A stretch of 64,000 nucleotides of DNA. It comes from G963556115 sp963677015. Its GTDB lineage: Bacteria; Planctomycetota; SZUA-567. The stretch spans positions 2,232,001 through 2,296,000 of the forward strand of contig OY781533.1 in assembly GCA_963677015.1 (NCBI GenBank). Direction: 5' to 3'. Under the pieces are notes generated by a model, which worked only from the letters and a program-made list of their open reading frames with translations, searched no databases and was not told where the DNA came from. Position numbers and translations under genes: made by a program. Below, piece by piece: positions 16,451-25,197 of the stretch (position 1 is the stretch's first letter; each line of letters starts with the position of its first letter).

Positions 16451-16597
16451 TTGAAGAATCAAATAATACTGATCGTACTACTCGTATCATTAGCAGTTAT
16501 ACTCTCAGGGTGCTACAGCCATACCAGTTACAAACCAAACGACTCCCTGATAACCAAACCAACAACCGACCTCACGGTCTTCACAAATAAATTTTAA
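16451..16597 (+). CDS. Small lipoprotein, 48 residues
   Basis: Start TTG 16451 lies 6 bp after an AAGGAG ribosome site (16441-16446). Residues 3-17 form a hydrophobic signal helix, ending in a lipobox VILSGC with the lipidated Cys at 21. The mature part is only 28 residues (polar, Thr-rich). It was missed by ordinary length cut-offs. It is a lone unit, bracketed by the long ettA terminator and by its own terminator at 16632-16670. Tiny lipoproteins of this kind include entericidins and lysis proteins, but no specific family is recognised. Confidence 0.7.
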   Translation: MKNQIILIVLLVSLAVILSGCYSHTSYKPNDSLITKPTTDLTVFTNKF

Positions 16598-16631
16598 AAC
16601 TGCTATACTAGGAATGATCCAGAAATAACCG

Positions 16632-16670
16632 GCACTCAGGGGGTAGACTTCACCTTCTGAGTGCTTTTTT
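16632..16670 (+). terminator. Terminator of the small lipoprotein gene
   Basis: GCACTCAG (16632-16639) pairs with CTGAGTGC (16657-16664), with an additional inner GGT/ACC pairing, followed by six Ts. It lies inside the last codons of the convergent membrane-protein gene. Confidence 0.85.
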
Positions 16671-17835
16671 CCAAGGTGATTTCTTCGCGGCTGACACCAT
16701 AAATTATTCCACCGACAGCCCCGTATATCAGCATCCCAAGCCTGTAACACAGCATCATAACCGCTGCCCGGTGCGCATTCTCCGGAAACCCCGGAGTAGC
16801 TACTGCAAAAATCCAGGCAAACGCCAGCTCACCCTGCCCCGCGCCTCCAGGAGCCAGAGGAATAAAATTGACCATAAGCCCGGCAAAGACCAGAAACAGC
16901 ATAATAGTGACATGCACACCCTGCAGCCCAACCGCCTGAGCAAAAGCTAAAAACGCGACAAAGGTAGCGAGATGTGAGAGAATAGAGATCAGAATTACAT
17001 ACAGCAGAGTACGGCGGGAATTTTTATATACCACTATAGACTCAACAGCCTGAAGAAGCGCCCTGCCCAAAAAGCCCTCAAATTTTTTGTTCCGCAGCCT
17101 GTCGGCAAAGTAAAATGACAACAAAAAAAGCAGAGCAAAAAATACAGCACTGCCGATAGTGAAGGTAGCATAGGCTTTAGCCATACCGGCCAGATCCTGA
17201 TTAGCACCGATAAAACTCATATTGATAAATATTCCGGTAAGCACCATTACCAAAAGAGCCGGCAGGCCCAGAAGGCGGTCAAGGAATACCGAGGTGGTTA
17301 CCGGAGCAACCAGCGCCTTGTTTCCCTTGGCTACTTTGTAAATCCGGTAAAAATCACCCCCGGTTGAACCGGGAATAAAGGTATTGAAGAAAAAGCCGAT
17401 AGTAAGAAGTTTTACAGAGGTAATAAACCGTAACTTTATCCCCTGACCATGAAGCAGAATTCCCCAGCGCCAGGCACCGGTGATTATCTGCAACGACAAA
17501 ACCGCTATTCCGAATGCCACCCAGGGCCAGTTGGTAAGCGCCCCGCGTATCTCCTGCGGATTTATGGTTCCGTTAGCAATCAGAAATACAAGCAGACCCA
17601 GGGCAAAACACAGCCGGTGCGTTCCCAATGACGGGCGCCTGAAAAGAGTCAGCAAAGCTCCAGGTAAAAATGCTCCAGCCAGTGACGGCAGAAGCTGTCC
17701 GTCAAGAAAAAGCGGGTCAAGTAGCCGGCCCGCAAGTAATATCCAGAGAATAATGTCAAATACCAGTAGGCCCCATTCAAAACGACCGGGCCGGTACTCT
17801 GCAAGACTATCCGAGTTGCTCAATAAATGCCTCAA
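16636..17835 (-). CDS. Flippase-like / lysylphosphatidylglycerol synthase TM-region protein
   Basis: This 399-residue polytopic membrane protein belongs to the UPF0104/LPG_synthase_TM group: a GFFFNTFIPGSTGGDFYRIY motif (family FF...LPG..GGD..R.Y), an LDRLLGL motif and PLAPGGAGQGELAF (family P..PGG.G..E). Members are the membrane half of MprF or glycan-associated flippase-like proteins; no catalytic lysyltransferase domain is present here. Start TTG 17835 is the only early start and overlaps the HgdB-like gene by 29 bp, so the true start is uncertain but coupling is likely. It is the last gene of a four-gene minus-strand operon. Confidence 0.82.
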   Translation of the reverse strand: MRHLLSNSDSLAEYRPGRFEWGLLVFDIILWILLAGRLLDPLFLDGQLLPSLAGAFLPGALLTLFRRPSLGTHRLCFALGLLVFLIANGTINPQEIRGALTNWPWVAFGIAVLSLQIITGAWRWGILLHGQGIKLRFITSVKLLTIGFFFNTFIPGSTGGDFYRIYKVAKGNKALVAPVTTSVFLDRLLGLPALLVMVLTGIFINMSFIGANQDLAGMAKAYATFTIGSAVFFALLFLLSFYFADRLRNKKFEGFLGRALLQAVESIVVYKNSRRTLLYVILISILSHLATFVAFLAFAQAVGLQGVHVTIMLFLVFAGLMVNFIPLAPGGAGQGELAFAWIFAVATPGFPENAHRAAVMMLCYRLGMLIYGAVGGIIYGVSREEITLEKSTQKVKSTP

Positions 17836-18790
17836 TTCTTGTAAGTGTTCTTCCGTCAGTTACCGCCGGTCTATCCCCTTCAATGGTCAGTACCGGCACC
17901 TTAAAACTTCGCCGCATCAGCAGATCATGTATCTGCCGGTGGCAGAAACTCTGAGTATAATGAATCACACCGTCAAGTCTTCTGGCAGTGATTTCACGAT
18001 TAATCGCAGCAATTCTGAATTCAGCCGAATACGGGTAAGTATAATCCAAATAACTCTCTTCAATGCTTAGGCCAATACTCTTAATCAGTGAAAATTCATA
18101 TGGTACTTCATGATATACAACCCGAGCCCCAAGCTCATCAATAATATCACTCAAATCAGAGAGAATTGTCGGTACCCCAAGTACCCCTAATCTCGGCATT
18201 TCATTACCGGGTTCGCGCTTTTTTATTTCCTCCAAAAGCTCCTGCTGGTAAGAAAGGCATTGAGCCGGATCCCCCATAAAATCGGTAAGATTAAGTTGTG
18301 AAAGAAAGAGTTCAAGGCTGGTTACAACCTGAGATTTCACCGCCAGAGCATCAATCTCAGCCGCTACACTGCGGATTTTATCAAGCTTGCGCTTCCATTC
18401 ATCAACCTCGGCCAGCTCAACCGAAAAACTCCCGGCAAACAAATACAGTTCCCGCTCTAAATCCTCGGTAGTACGCTGATATGGATAAGAGAAAGGGATT
18501 GTTTCGATACCATCATGCTTCCAGACATCCTCCAGAGCAATATTCTGCGAGCAGTCACCCTCACGCACCGCAGCAATTTTTCTGAATCCATGCTTGGCGG
18601 CAGTCGCATAAAGCCCCTTTACCCAGGCGCAGGAATTCTGAGGAAACCCGTTCTTCTCCGCGGCCAACACAAGTTCATAGGCATCATTATCTGCAACAAA
18701 GAGATTATTCAGATCTGCCGGCACATATCCCCCGGCATACAAGACCTCTACCGGTAGTGTTGTCGTCAGCCCTACCTTTTCACCAGACAT
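17807..18790 (-). CDS. Compact 2-hydroxyacyl-CoA dehydratase (HgdB/FldB)-family Fe-S protein
   Basis: The 327 residues match the HgdB-like fold: a start in TTLPVEVLYAGGYVPADLNN (typical T.P.E...AAG..P) and conserved Cys in QNSCAWVKG (~54), REGDCSQN (~82) and QSFCHRQ (~290), the three ligands expected for a [4Fe-4S] cluster. Classical members dehydrate 2-hydroxyacyl-CoA; compact ones often have unknown substrates. GGAAGGG precedes ATG 18790. It sits 22 bp after the DJ-1 gene and overlaps the flippase-like gene, an unusual setting, since no partner subunit or activase is adjacent. The activase at 31.4-35.7 kb might serve it. Confidence 0.83.
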   Translation of the reverse strand: MSGEKVGLTTTLPVEVLYAGGYVPADLNNLFVADNDAYELVLAAEKNGFPQNSCAWVKGLYATAAKHGFRKIAAVREGDCSQNIALEDVWKHDGIETIPFSYPYQRTTEDLERELYLFAGSFSVELAEVDEWKRKLDKIRSVAAEIDALAVKSQVVTSLELFLSQLNLTDFMGDPAQCLSYQQELLEEIKKREPGNEMPRLGVLGVPTILSDLSDIIDELGARVVYHEVPYEFSLIKSIGLSIEESYLDYTYPYSAEFRIAAINREITARRLDGVIHYTQSFCHRQIHDLLMRRSFKVPVLTIEGDRPAVTDGRTLTRIEAFIEQLG

Positions 18791-18812
18791 CGCTACCCTT
18801 CCAGTCTACCAG

Positions 18813-19370
18813 CTATTTATACACAGTAGCAATACGGAGCTTTTCAGCAAGCTCTTCATCGATAATAGCACCTACCAAAGTAAAGCCCAATTCCAAAGCT
18901 GTACCTACACCCCGACTGGTAAAGATATTACCGTCACGCACAACCTTCTCTTCACTCAAGACAACATTGTCAGCGATCTGCAGCAGCTCATCCATATTCC
19001 CCGGATAACAGGTAGCAGTCTTACCGTCAAGCACACCATTAGGACCCAGAATTTTAGCGGGAGCCGCACAGATTGCAGCGATATATTTATCTGCGGCCAC
19101 ATGCTTTTTAAGGATATCAATCACCTCAACACTCTGTGCCAGATTTACCGATCCAGGCATTCCGCCAGGAAGAAAAATCAGATCATACAACCCCATATCC
19201 GCCGTCAGGACAGTATCAGCAACAACAGTAATACCCTGAGCACTCACAATCTCTTTACGACCCAGACCTGCCAGAGTAACCTCAAAACCGCCTCTTCTAA
19301 GAATATCTACCGGCGCAATCGCTTCAACACTTTCAAAGCCATCAGCCAGAATTGTAAGACATGAAGCCAT
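18813..19370 (-). CDS. DJ-1/PfpI family protein (YajL/ThiJ type)
   Basis: Start ATG 19370 follows AAAGGAGGATAGC; this gives 185 residues, the DJ-1 length. A leading Glu in ADGFESVEA (~15), the nucleophile-elbow Cys in IAAICAAPAKIL (~101) and a C-terminal RGVGTALEL motif (~150) match DJ-1/YajL. Members are reported as glyoxalase-like, chaperone or redox-sensing proteins; the exact role is debated. It is the second gene in the minus-strand operon, 22 bp before the HgdB-like Fe-S gene, so a protective or redox role for that protein is possible (inference). Confidence 0.88.
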   Translation of the reverse strand: MASCLTILADGFESVEAIAPVDILRRGGFEVTLAGLGRKEIVSAQGITVVADTVLTADMGLYDLIFLPGGMPGSVNLAQSVEVIDILKKHVAADKYIAAICAAPAKILGPNGVLDGKTATCYPGNMDELLQIADNVVLSEEKVVRDGNIFTSRGVGTALELGFTLVGAIIDEELAEKLRIATVYK

Positions 19371-19422
19371 GCTATCCTCCTTTATACCAAAAATTAATAA
19401 AGACAAAAAACAGCACTCAAAG

Positions 19423-20508
19423 CTACAGTATAAAACTGCCGCTGAGCCAGCTGCGGATCATCTTTATCCACTCATCATTAAAATTAACATCATTGGTAAT
19501 TGCAATAAATGGTGAATCATTATAACCACCCAGCGTATAGATCTCAACCCCGGGAATATCGAATTTCTGCAGAAATTCCTCTACCGCATTGACCGAGGAA
19601 TTATAGAAACCAAACTCAATCCTGTCGCGGGAATACACCCTTACTCTGAAACTCATCTTCGTACCGCGAAGCCAGAAATAGTATTTATGCGCCCAGGCCA
19701 TTGAAAAGGTATCTTTTCGAACAGTTACCAGCAGACTCTCTAAGAACTCTGCCAATGACGGGGTCAGACGTTCAAGGTAATATGTTTTCCCTTTTATCTT
19801 CCATGGTTCAAGGACATCATGATTAGTGCCGACAACATCTCTGGCATCGATCGACGGATCCACACGCGGCACAACCTGCTCAGCAAAGAATATCTCCTGT
19901 CCGCCTACCAGATATTTAAGATACTTCAAACCTTTAATATTAACCCCTGATGACGCAAGCCACTCAATCTCATTGACGATGCGCGTGGAGAAACCTTCCG
20001 ATGCTATTATGACCCGCTGCTCACGATTGAGGGTTTCAGAGTAATCCGCCGCATCACGGTTAAATGTCGAAGCCAGCAGACTTGACACCTCAACCGACTC
20101 CTCATCCATCTCTACCCCCAGATCCTCCCAGGCGCGCTTGAGCAGATCATTCTGCGGCAATTCCAGAAATTCCGCGGCGATTTTCCCCAATCCCTGCGCA
20201 GTAAGTGAACTGACATACGAAACAAATTCCATCGCCCTGCCATCAATACGCCGTTCACTGTCAGCCACTCCAATATTAATAATAACTGCCACCGCTCTAC
20301 CCAGAACATCGACAGCCAGTAATTCCCGAACTCCCTCGATAGCAGGAAAAGAAAAATTATCAGATTCACCGATAACAACCAGCGGCTCACCGAGAAAATG
20401 CGGTTGCACCTTGACCCTGGTTACTATTTCATTCAGATTATCCAGATCCAGCTCCACAGCTTCAAGCTGTTGAAAATGTTTTCCCGATCCAGTAAATACA
20501 CTTCCCAT
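19423..20508 (-). CDS. Degenerate PD-(D/E)XK nuclease-like protein, unknown
   Basis: Start ATG 20508 is preceded by AAAGGTGG. The protein has 361 residues. Residues ~60-130 resemble the core of NucS/DUF91-type nucleases: a strand-Asp-strand unit AVDVLGRAVAVI, then a helix ERRIDGRAMEFVSYVSSLT (family ..R..V..Q.L.YAS.L). The catalytic (D/E)xK is replaced by hydrophobic IIN, so it looks inactive. The C-terminal ~170 residues (YYFWLRGTKMSF, YSRDRIEFGFYN) have no assigned family, although such layouts occur in small DUF proteins fused to restriction-type folds. It is first in the four-gene operon with DJ-1, HgdB-like and flippase-like genes. Family assignment is tentative. Confidence 0.5.
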   Translation of the reverse strand: MGSVFTGSGKHFQQLEAVELDLDNLNEIVTRVKVQPHFLGEPLVVIGESDNFSFPAIEGVRELLAVDVLGRAVAVIINIGVADSERRIDGRAMEFVSYVSSLTAQGLGKIAAEFLELPQNDLLKRAWEDLGVEMDEESVEVSSLLASTFNRDAADYSETLNREQRVIIASEGFSTRIVNEIEWLASSGVNIKGLKYLKYLVGGQEIFFAEQVVPRVDPSIDARDVVGTNHDVLEPWKIKGKTYYLERLTPSLAEFLESLLVTVRKDTFSMAWAHKYYFWLRGTKMSFRVRVYSRDRIEFGFYNSSVNAVEEFLQKFDIPGVEIYTLGGYNDSPFIAITNDVNFNDEWIKMIRSWLSGSFIL

Positions 20509-20743
20509 TACGACCACCTTTAATTTAAATTTACAGTGCCTGTACTCAAGCACCACCGTTTAAAGTTAGACAACAGAGAATAAATTATAGCAAATATGGC
20601 GTTATTCGCTATGAGAAATTTCAATATATGCGCTATTCTTTGCAATTATTTCTTATAACATCTTATATGAATGGGTGATAATCGAAATTTTATACTTGAC
20701 CTAACGCGCACAAATTGTAAGAATATAATATCGGAGAAAGTTG

Positions 20744-21898
20744 ATGAGCAAAAATGATAATCCCTTTTATTTTTTAGAAGACTTTGAGATATCAAAGGTT
20801 GCGCAAATTCTTTCCAGCGAGCTCCCGTTCGTTGCCGGAGCAGCTTTATCACGTACGTCCCCCATCTTCAACGCAAAAGTAATGGCAAATATGCCCGACG
20901 GCATCCGCAGTGAAATTGCCTCCGCAATCAGTAAATACCGTAAAATACCGGTTGAAGTTCTATATGACATCGCCGAAGAACTGGAAAAAAAGCTCCGGAG
21001 TCCACTGCCCGGAAAGTTTGCCACTCAGAAAAGCTCCATGCTGGCAAATCTTGATCTGGGTGCCATTATGCAGGATATCAATAATCTGAAATCACGCAAA
21101 AAACCTACGGAAGATTCTAGCAGCAAACCAGAACCGGTTGAGTCACGTATAATCTCTCCTGAAGAATATGACACCTACCTGCGCGGCGGCATTGCCAATT
21201 CTCATGATGATGATTTGAAATTGGAGCAGGAGTTTTCTAAACTTGTAGACCCGCAAGGTTTTATTCCTGATAATCATCATAACAAAGCGCAGACAGCACG
21301 ATCAGGGAATAACCGTGAAACCGATAGAAGATCTGACGCCGCGGCAGAACTAAGTCCTGAAACCAGGAAAGAACTTGCTTTGCAGCAGGCATTGCTGCAC
21401 ACCCGCTCAAAAAAACAGGAAACCAAAGTTACCAGACCTGCAGCTGGAAATACAACGAAAAATAAGTCATACAAAGCCCAAAAAATTGACGGTATGGCAC
21501 TTGCAGCGCACATTCTGCGGGAATCATCTCCCGAACTGAAAAAAATGGTAATGCAGGAAATCCCTGAGCTTTACACAAAACTTAACGAGCGCATGTTTGA
21601 CTTTGCCGACCTCGAGCACAGCAACCGTGACGCTATCGGCAGAATATTTACCGGGCTTGATCCCCACACCAGCGCTATAGCACTGCGCTTCGCTTCAGAT
21701 CATCTAAAAAACACCGCACTTACATCTGTCAGTCGTAGAAAGGCCAAACTGATAATAGATGAATTCAAACGTACAGCCAAGGAAAAAGTTAGACTCACTG
21801 AAATTGAAGATGCACAGCAGGAAGTCATTGATTATGCAATACTCCTTCAGAACCGCGGCGAGATAATAATTGATCCCGATGACAGCGGTATTGTATAA
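20744..21898 (+). CDS. FliG-family protein, orphan, with long linker
   Basis: Start ATG 20744 follows GGAGAAAG. The protein has 384 residues. Residues ~10-85 resemble the FliG N domain (VAQILSSELPFVAGAALS, like the IAL.LS.LP...AA..L pattern). Residues ~90-240 are a polar, charged low-complexity linker. Residues ~240-385 match the FliG middle and C domains: ILRESSPELKKMVMQEIPEL, then MFDFADLEHSNRDAIGRIF (FliG MF.FEDL...D...IQ.I), and IEDAQQEVIDYAILLQNRGEI (FliG VE.AQ..IV...R.LEE.GEI). FliG is the flagellar switch protein. No other flagellar gene lies in the window, and standard FliG lacks the long linker, so it may be a FliG-like scaffold with another role. Confidence 0.75.
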   Translation: MSKNDNPFYFLEDFEISKVAQILSSELPFVAGAALSRTSPIFNAKVMANMPDGIRSEIASAISKYRKIPVEVLYDIAEELEKKLRSPLPGKFATQKSSMLANLDLGAIMQDINNLKSRKKPTEDSSSKPEPVESRIISPEEYDTYLRGGIANSHDDDLKLEQEFSKLVDPQGFIPDNHHNKAQTARSGNNRETDRRSDAAAELSPETRKELALQQALLHTRSKKQETKVTRPAAGNTTKNKSYKAQKIDGMALAAHILRESSPELKKMVMQEIPELYTKLNERMFDFADLEHSNRDAIGRIFTGLDPHTSAIALRFASDHLKNTALTSVSRRKAKLIIDEFKRTAKEKVRLTEIEDAQQEVIDYAILLQNRGEIIIDPDDSGIV

Positions 21899-21948
21899 AG
21901 TCTTTTTTTACATATCATAATAATCAAATAATACCCGCAAAAGAGTAA

Positions 21949-21970
21949 GCAGGACGGTTAAGAGTCCTGC
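21949..21970 (+). other. Hairpin in leader of radical SAM gene
   Basis: GCAGGAC (21949-21955) pairs perfectly with GTCCTGC (21964-21970) around an 8-nt loop. It lies 18 bp before ATG 21989 and has no T-tract, so it is a leader structure rather than a terminator. Confidence 0.45.
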
Positions 21971-21988
21971 CATTAATAAAGGTGATAC

Positions 21989-23800
21989 ATGCAAGAAATA
22001 GACAATACACTTCAAAAGATTCTACCGAGAGTTACTATGCCGGGCCAGTATGTTGGTTCAGAGGTTAATTCCATTATAAAACAGAATACAAAATACAATT
22101 TTGCGCTCTGTTTTGCCGACACTTATGAAATAGGCATGAGTAACCACGGTCTACGCGTACTCTATGAAATAATCAATTCATGTACAGACTGGAGCTGTGA
22201 ACGCGCCTTCTGTCCCTTACCTGACATGGAAGCGGAACTACGCAATGCTTCATATCCGTTATATACTCTGGAAACCGGACGCCCACTGCGCCAGAATGAT
22301 TTTATAAGCTTCTCACTCCAGTACGAACTGGGTATCGGAACCGTTTTCACCATACTTGATCTGGCCGGTATCCCGCTCAGACGTCAGGACCGTAAAGAAG
22401 GTGATCCGCTGATTATAGCCGGAGGCCATGCAACCTTTAATCCCGAACCCTTTTCCGATTTTTTCGATCTCTTTTTTATCGGTGAAGGTGAAGAAGGAAT
22501 AGTAGAAATTCTAGAACTGTATGAAAACTTCCCCCAACTTAGCCGGGAGGATAAAATCCGGGAGCTCGCCTGCAAAATTCCGGGAATATATGCTCCATCA
22601 CTATACCAAACCGAAGAAAGCGCCGGTTTTACTGTAGTACAGCGGCCGCCAGAATCAGCTATTCCGTATCCGATCGAGCGCCGTATTGTACACGATTTTA
22701 ATTCAGCACCAATGCCGGTTAAACCGGTAGTACCGCTGGTGGAGACGGTGCATGAGAGAGTGGTTCTGGAAATCATGCGCGGTTGCCCTAACGGCTGCAG
22801 GTTCTGTCAGGCTGGAAACATCTGCCGCCCGGTACGTGAGCGAAATGTCGAAACACTGCAGAAAACCGCTAAAGAGTGTTACTGCAACACCGGTTATGAT
22901 GAGATAGGCCTGATGTCACTCAGCACCAGTGATTATACCAATTTTGATGAGCTGGTTGAAAAGCTCGACTCCGACTATTCCCAGCTCGGTGTCAGTCTCT
23001 CACTGCCGAGTTTAAGAGTAAACCACACTTTAAGTGATATACCGGAACGTTTCAAAACTGTACGCCGCTCCGGGTTGACCCTCGCCCCGGAGGCTGGAAC
23101 CGACAGGCTGCGCCGGGCAATAAATAAAGATGTTACCGATGAAGATCTGCTCAAATCCTGTGAAGAGGCATTCCGACAGGGCTGGAAAACAGTAAAACTC
23201 TACTTCATGGTCGGCCTACCGACCGAGACCGATGAGGATGTAATCGGTATTGCCGATCTGGCAACCAAGGTTGCCAAACTGCGCCGCGGCGGCAGAGGTG
23301 CAGCCTGCACAGTATCGGTCAGCAATTTTATTCCCAAACCATTTACCCCATTTCAGTGGGAGGGTATGGTAAACCGCGACGAACTTACCAGAAGACACCA
23401 GCTTATAGCCGCCAACCTGCGCCACCGGCATGTTGACCTGAAATGGCACAATGTTGAAGGCAGTTATCTTGAAGGTATTTTTTCCCGTGGTGACAGACGG
23501 CTGGGAGCGGTTGCGCTCAGAGCCTGGGAAAAGGGAGCACGACTGGAAGCATGGACCGAGCACTTCAATCCGAAACTCTGGGAAGAAGCCCTTAATGAAC
23601 TGGGAATTTCAGGCGATGCCTACGCCTGCAGCGAAAGAGACATGGATAGTAAACTTCCATGGAGTCATATTGATTCCGGCCTGAGCACCGAATTCTTCAA
23701 ACGTGAGCGGCAGAAATCCCGCAGCGGAGCTCCTACCCCACGCTGTAATTTTGACAGCTGTGCCGGGTGCGGTCAGGAAGGTTGCGGTTATCAGAAATAA
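21989..23800 (+). CDS. Radical SAM protein, TIGR03960-like (B12-binding-type N domain)
   Basis: The 603 residues match the TIGR03960 radical SAM family. The N-terminal ~200 residues form the Rossmann/B12-binding-type domain (EIGMSNHGLRVLYEIIN, GGHATFNPEPFSDFFD). The CxxxCxxC cluster motif CPNGCRFCQAG is at ~266. Conserved APEAGTDRLRR and VGLPTETDEDV segments follow. It ends Cys-rich, CNFDSCAGCGQEGCG. The family's substrate is not known; homologues are often next to a TIGR03936 protein, ribonuclease E/G, or rplU-rpmA, none of which are here. AAAGGTGAT precedes the ATG. Confidence 0.9.
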   Translation: MQEIDNTLQKILPRVTMPGQYVGSEVNSIIKQNTKYNFALCFADTYEIGMSNHGLRVLYEIINSCTDWSCERAFCPLPDMEAELRNASYPLYTLETGRPLRQNDFISFSLQYELGIGTVFTILDLAGIPLRRQDRKEGDPLIIAGGHATFNPEPFSDFFDLFFIGEGEEGIVEILELYENFPQLSREDKIRELACKIPGIYAPSLYQTEESAGFTVVQRPPESAIPYPIERRIVHDFNSAPMPVKPVVPLVETVHERVVLEIMRGCPNGCRFCQAGNICRPVRERNVETLQKTAKECYCNTGYDEIGLMSLSTSDYTNFDELVEKLDSDYSQLGVSLSLPSLRVNHTLSDIPERFKTVRRSGLTLAPEAGTDRLRRAINKDVTDEDLLKSCEEAFRQGWKTVKLYFMVGLPTETDEDVIGIADLATKVAKLRRGGRGAACTVSVSNFIPKPFTPFQWEGMVNRDELTRRHQLIAANLRHRHVDLKWHNVEGSYLEGIFSRGDRRLGAVALRAWEKGARLEAWTEHFNPKLWEEALNELGISGDAYACSERDMDSKLPWSHIDSGLSTEFFKRERQKSRSGAPTPRCNFDSCAGCGQEGCGYQK

Positions 23801-23826
23801 TTAATGGGCAGTGAAGGGAACTTATA

Positions 23827-24972
23827 ATGCCAAAGGCAAATATTCACCTCAAACTTCTTGCATTATTGCTATTACTGCTTGCAGGCACCACTGAAAACCT
23901 GCAGGCAGCCGGAATTATCCCGGACAGAGCTCATGCTCAGAAAATTGTTGCCGCAATGTCGCTGCGGCAGCGAATTGGTCAATTATTCATCGTCGATCTG
24001 GCCAGACTTGCGGCAATGCAGGAAATAACCCAGCTCACTCCAGAACTGAAATCAAAAATCAACGCTGATAATTTTGGTGGTATCATCCTCTTTGCACAAA
24101 ATCTGCGCAACCGCCAACAGCTGACAGCTCTGACACATGACATTCAGAACTGCAGTAGCACCCCGCCGTTTATCTGTATCGACGAAGAAGGCGGCAGAGT
24201 GAGCCGTTTGGAACATTGCAAAGCACTCGGTCTGACTCAACTTCCAAGTGCCGCTGAAATCGGCAGTAAAGGCTCCAAATCATATGCCTATCAGATAGGC
24301 AAAACACTTGCAGAACAGGTAAAATCATTTGGTTTCAATGTTGATTTTGCCCCGGTACTTGATATTAATACCAATCCTGACAATCCGGTTATTGGTGCCC
24401 GTGCCTTTGCTGACAACCCGCAACTGGTAACCGAGATGGGACTTGAAGTAATCAGAGGTTTGCAGGAAAATGGAGTCATGGCCTGCGCCAAGCACTTTCC
24501 CGGTCACGGAGACACCTCTACCGATACCCACCTTGAGCTAGCCTATATTAACCATGATATCACACGCCTGAACAATGAAGAGTTTGTCCCTTTCAAAGCG
24601 GCCATAGACAGCGGCGTAATGAGTATTATGCTGGCACACATTGTCGCACCAAAAATTACCGGTAATAATCTCCCGGCAACTATGTCTCAAAAGTTTGCAA
24701 CAGCAATACTCCGTAATGAATTAAACTTTAAAGGACTTATCATTACCGATGCGCTGATGATGAAGGCTATAACCAATAACTACACCTCCGGTGAAGCCTG
24801 CATTAAGGCTCTGAATGCCGGTGTTGATATACTGCTTATGCCTGATAATATTGCACAAGCGGTTGACGCCGTCTACAAGGAAGCGCAGCAGAATGAACAT
24901 TTCCGTGACCTAATAGAGAAAGCTGTTACCAGAATAATTCTCGCCAAGATGCGCCTGAACATTCTGCCATAA
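23827..24972 (+). CDS. Secreted beta-N-acetylhexosaminidase, GH3 (NagZ-like)
   Basis: This 381-residue GH3 enzyme has a Sec signal peptide (residues ~1-27, cut near LQAAG). NagZ features are visible: IDEEGGRVSRL (~120), the KHFPGHGDTSTDTH loop (~225) with the catalytic His of the NagZ acid/base dyad, and the nucleophile Asp in GLIITDALMM (~318). NagZ trims GlcNAc from muropeptides; a signal peptide points to the periplasm or surface, unlike cytoplasmic E. coli NagZ. The gene follows the radical SAM gene by 26 bp with an AAGGGA site. Confidence 0.9.
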   Translation: MPKANIHLKLLALLLLLLAGTTENLQAAGIIPDRAHAQKIVAAMSLRQRIGQLFIVDLARLAAMQEITQLTPELKSKINADNFGGIILFAQNLRNRQQLTALTHDIQNCSSTPPFICIDEEGGRVSRLEHCKALGLTQLPSAAEIGSKGSKSYAYQIGKTLAEQVKSFGFNVDFAPVLDINTNPDNPVIGARAFADNPQLVTEMGLEVIRGLQENGVMACAKHFPGHGDTSTDTHLELAYINHDITRLNNEEFVPFKAAIDSGVMSIMLAHIVAPKITGNNLPATMSQKFATAILRNELNFKGLIITDALMMKAITNNYTSGEACIKALNAGVDILLMPDNIAQAVDAVYKEAQQNEHFRDLIEKAVTRIILAKMRLNILP

Positions 24973-25197
24973 GTTGCCGGAAGCTCCAGCGAATTCCTGA
25001 AATAATTCTAATTTTAATCTGAATCACTGAATATTGACTTAACAACAAGACTCTGCAATATACAGCTGATACAGAGCAATCAATATATTTTTACGCGCGT
25101 ATTCTGAAAACAGTTGATACTTTCCCATTGTATGAATTTATTGTATGTGTATTTTTTATTACATAAAATTAATTATCAGAATATACAAGGGGAGAAT

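Noticed and set aside
25114..25197. Longer start for the lipoprotein gene
   Set aside because: It would place 28 residues before a complete signal peptide; GGGGAG precedes ATG 25198.
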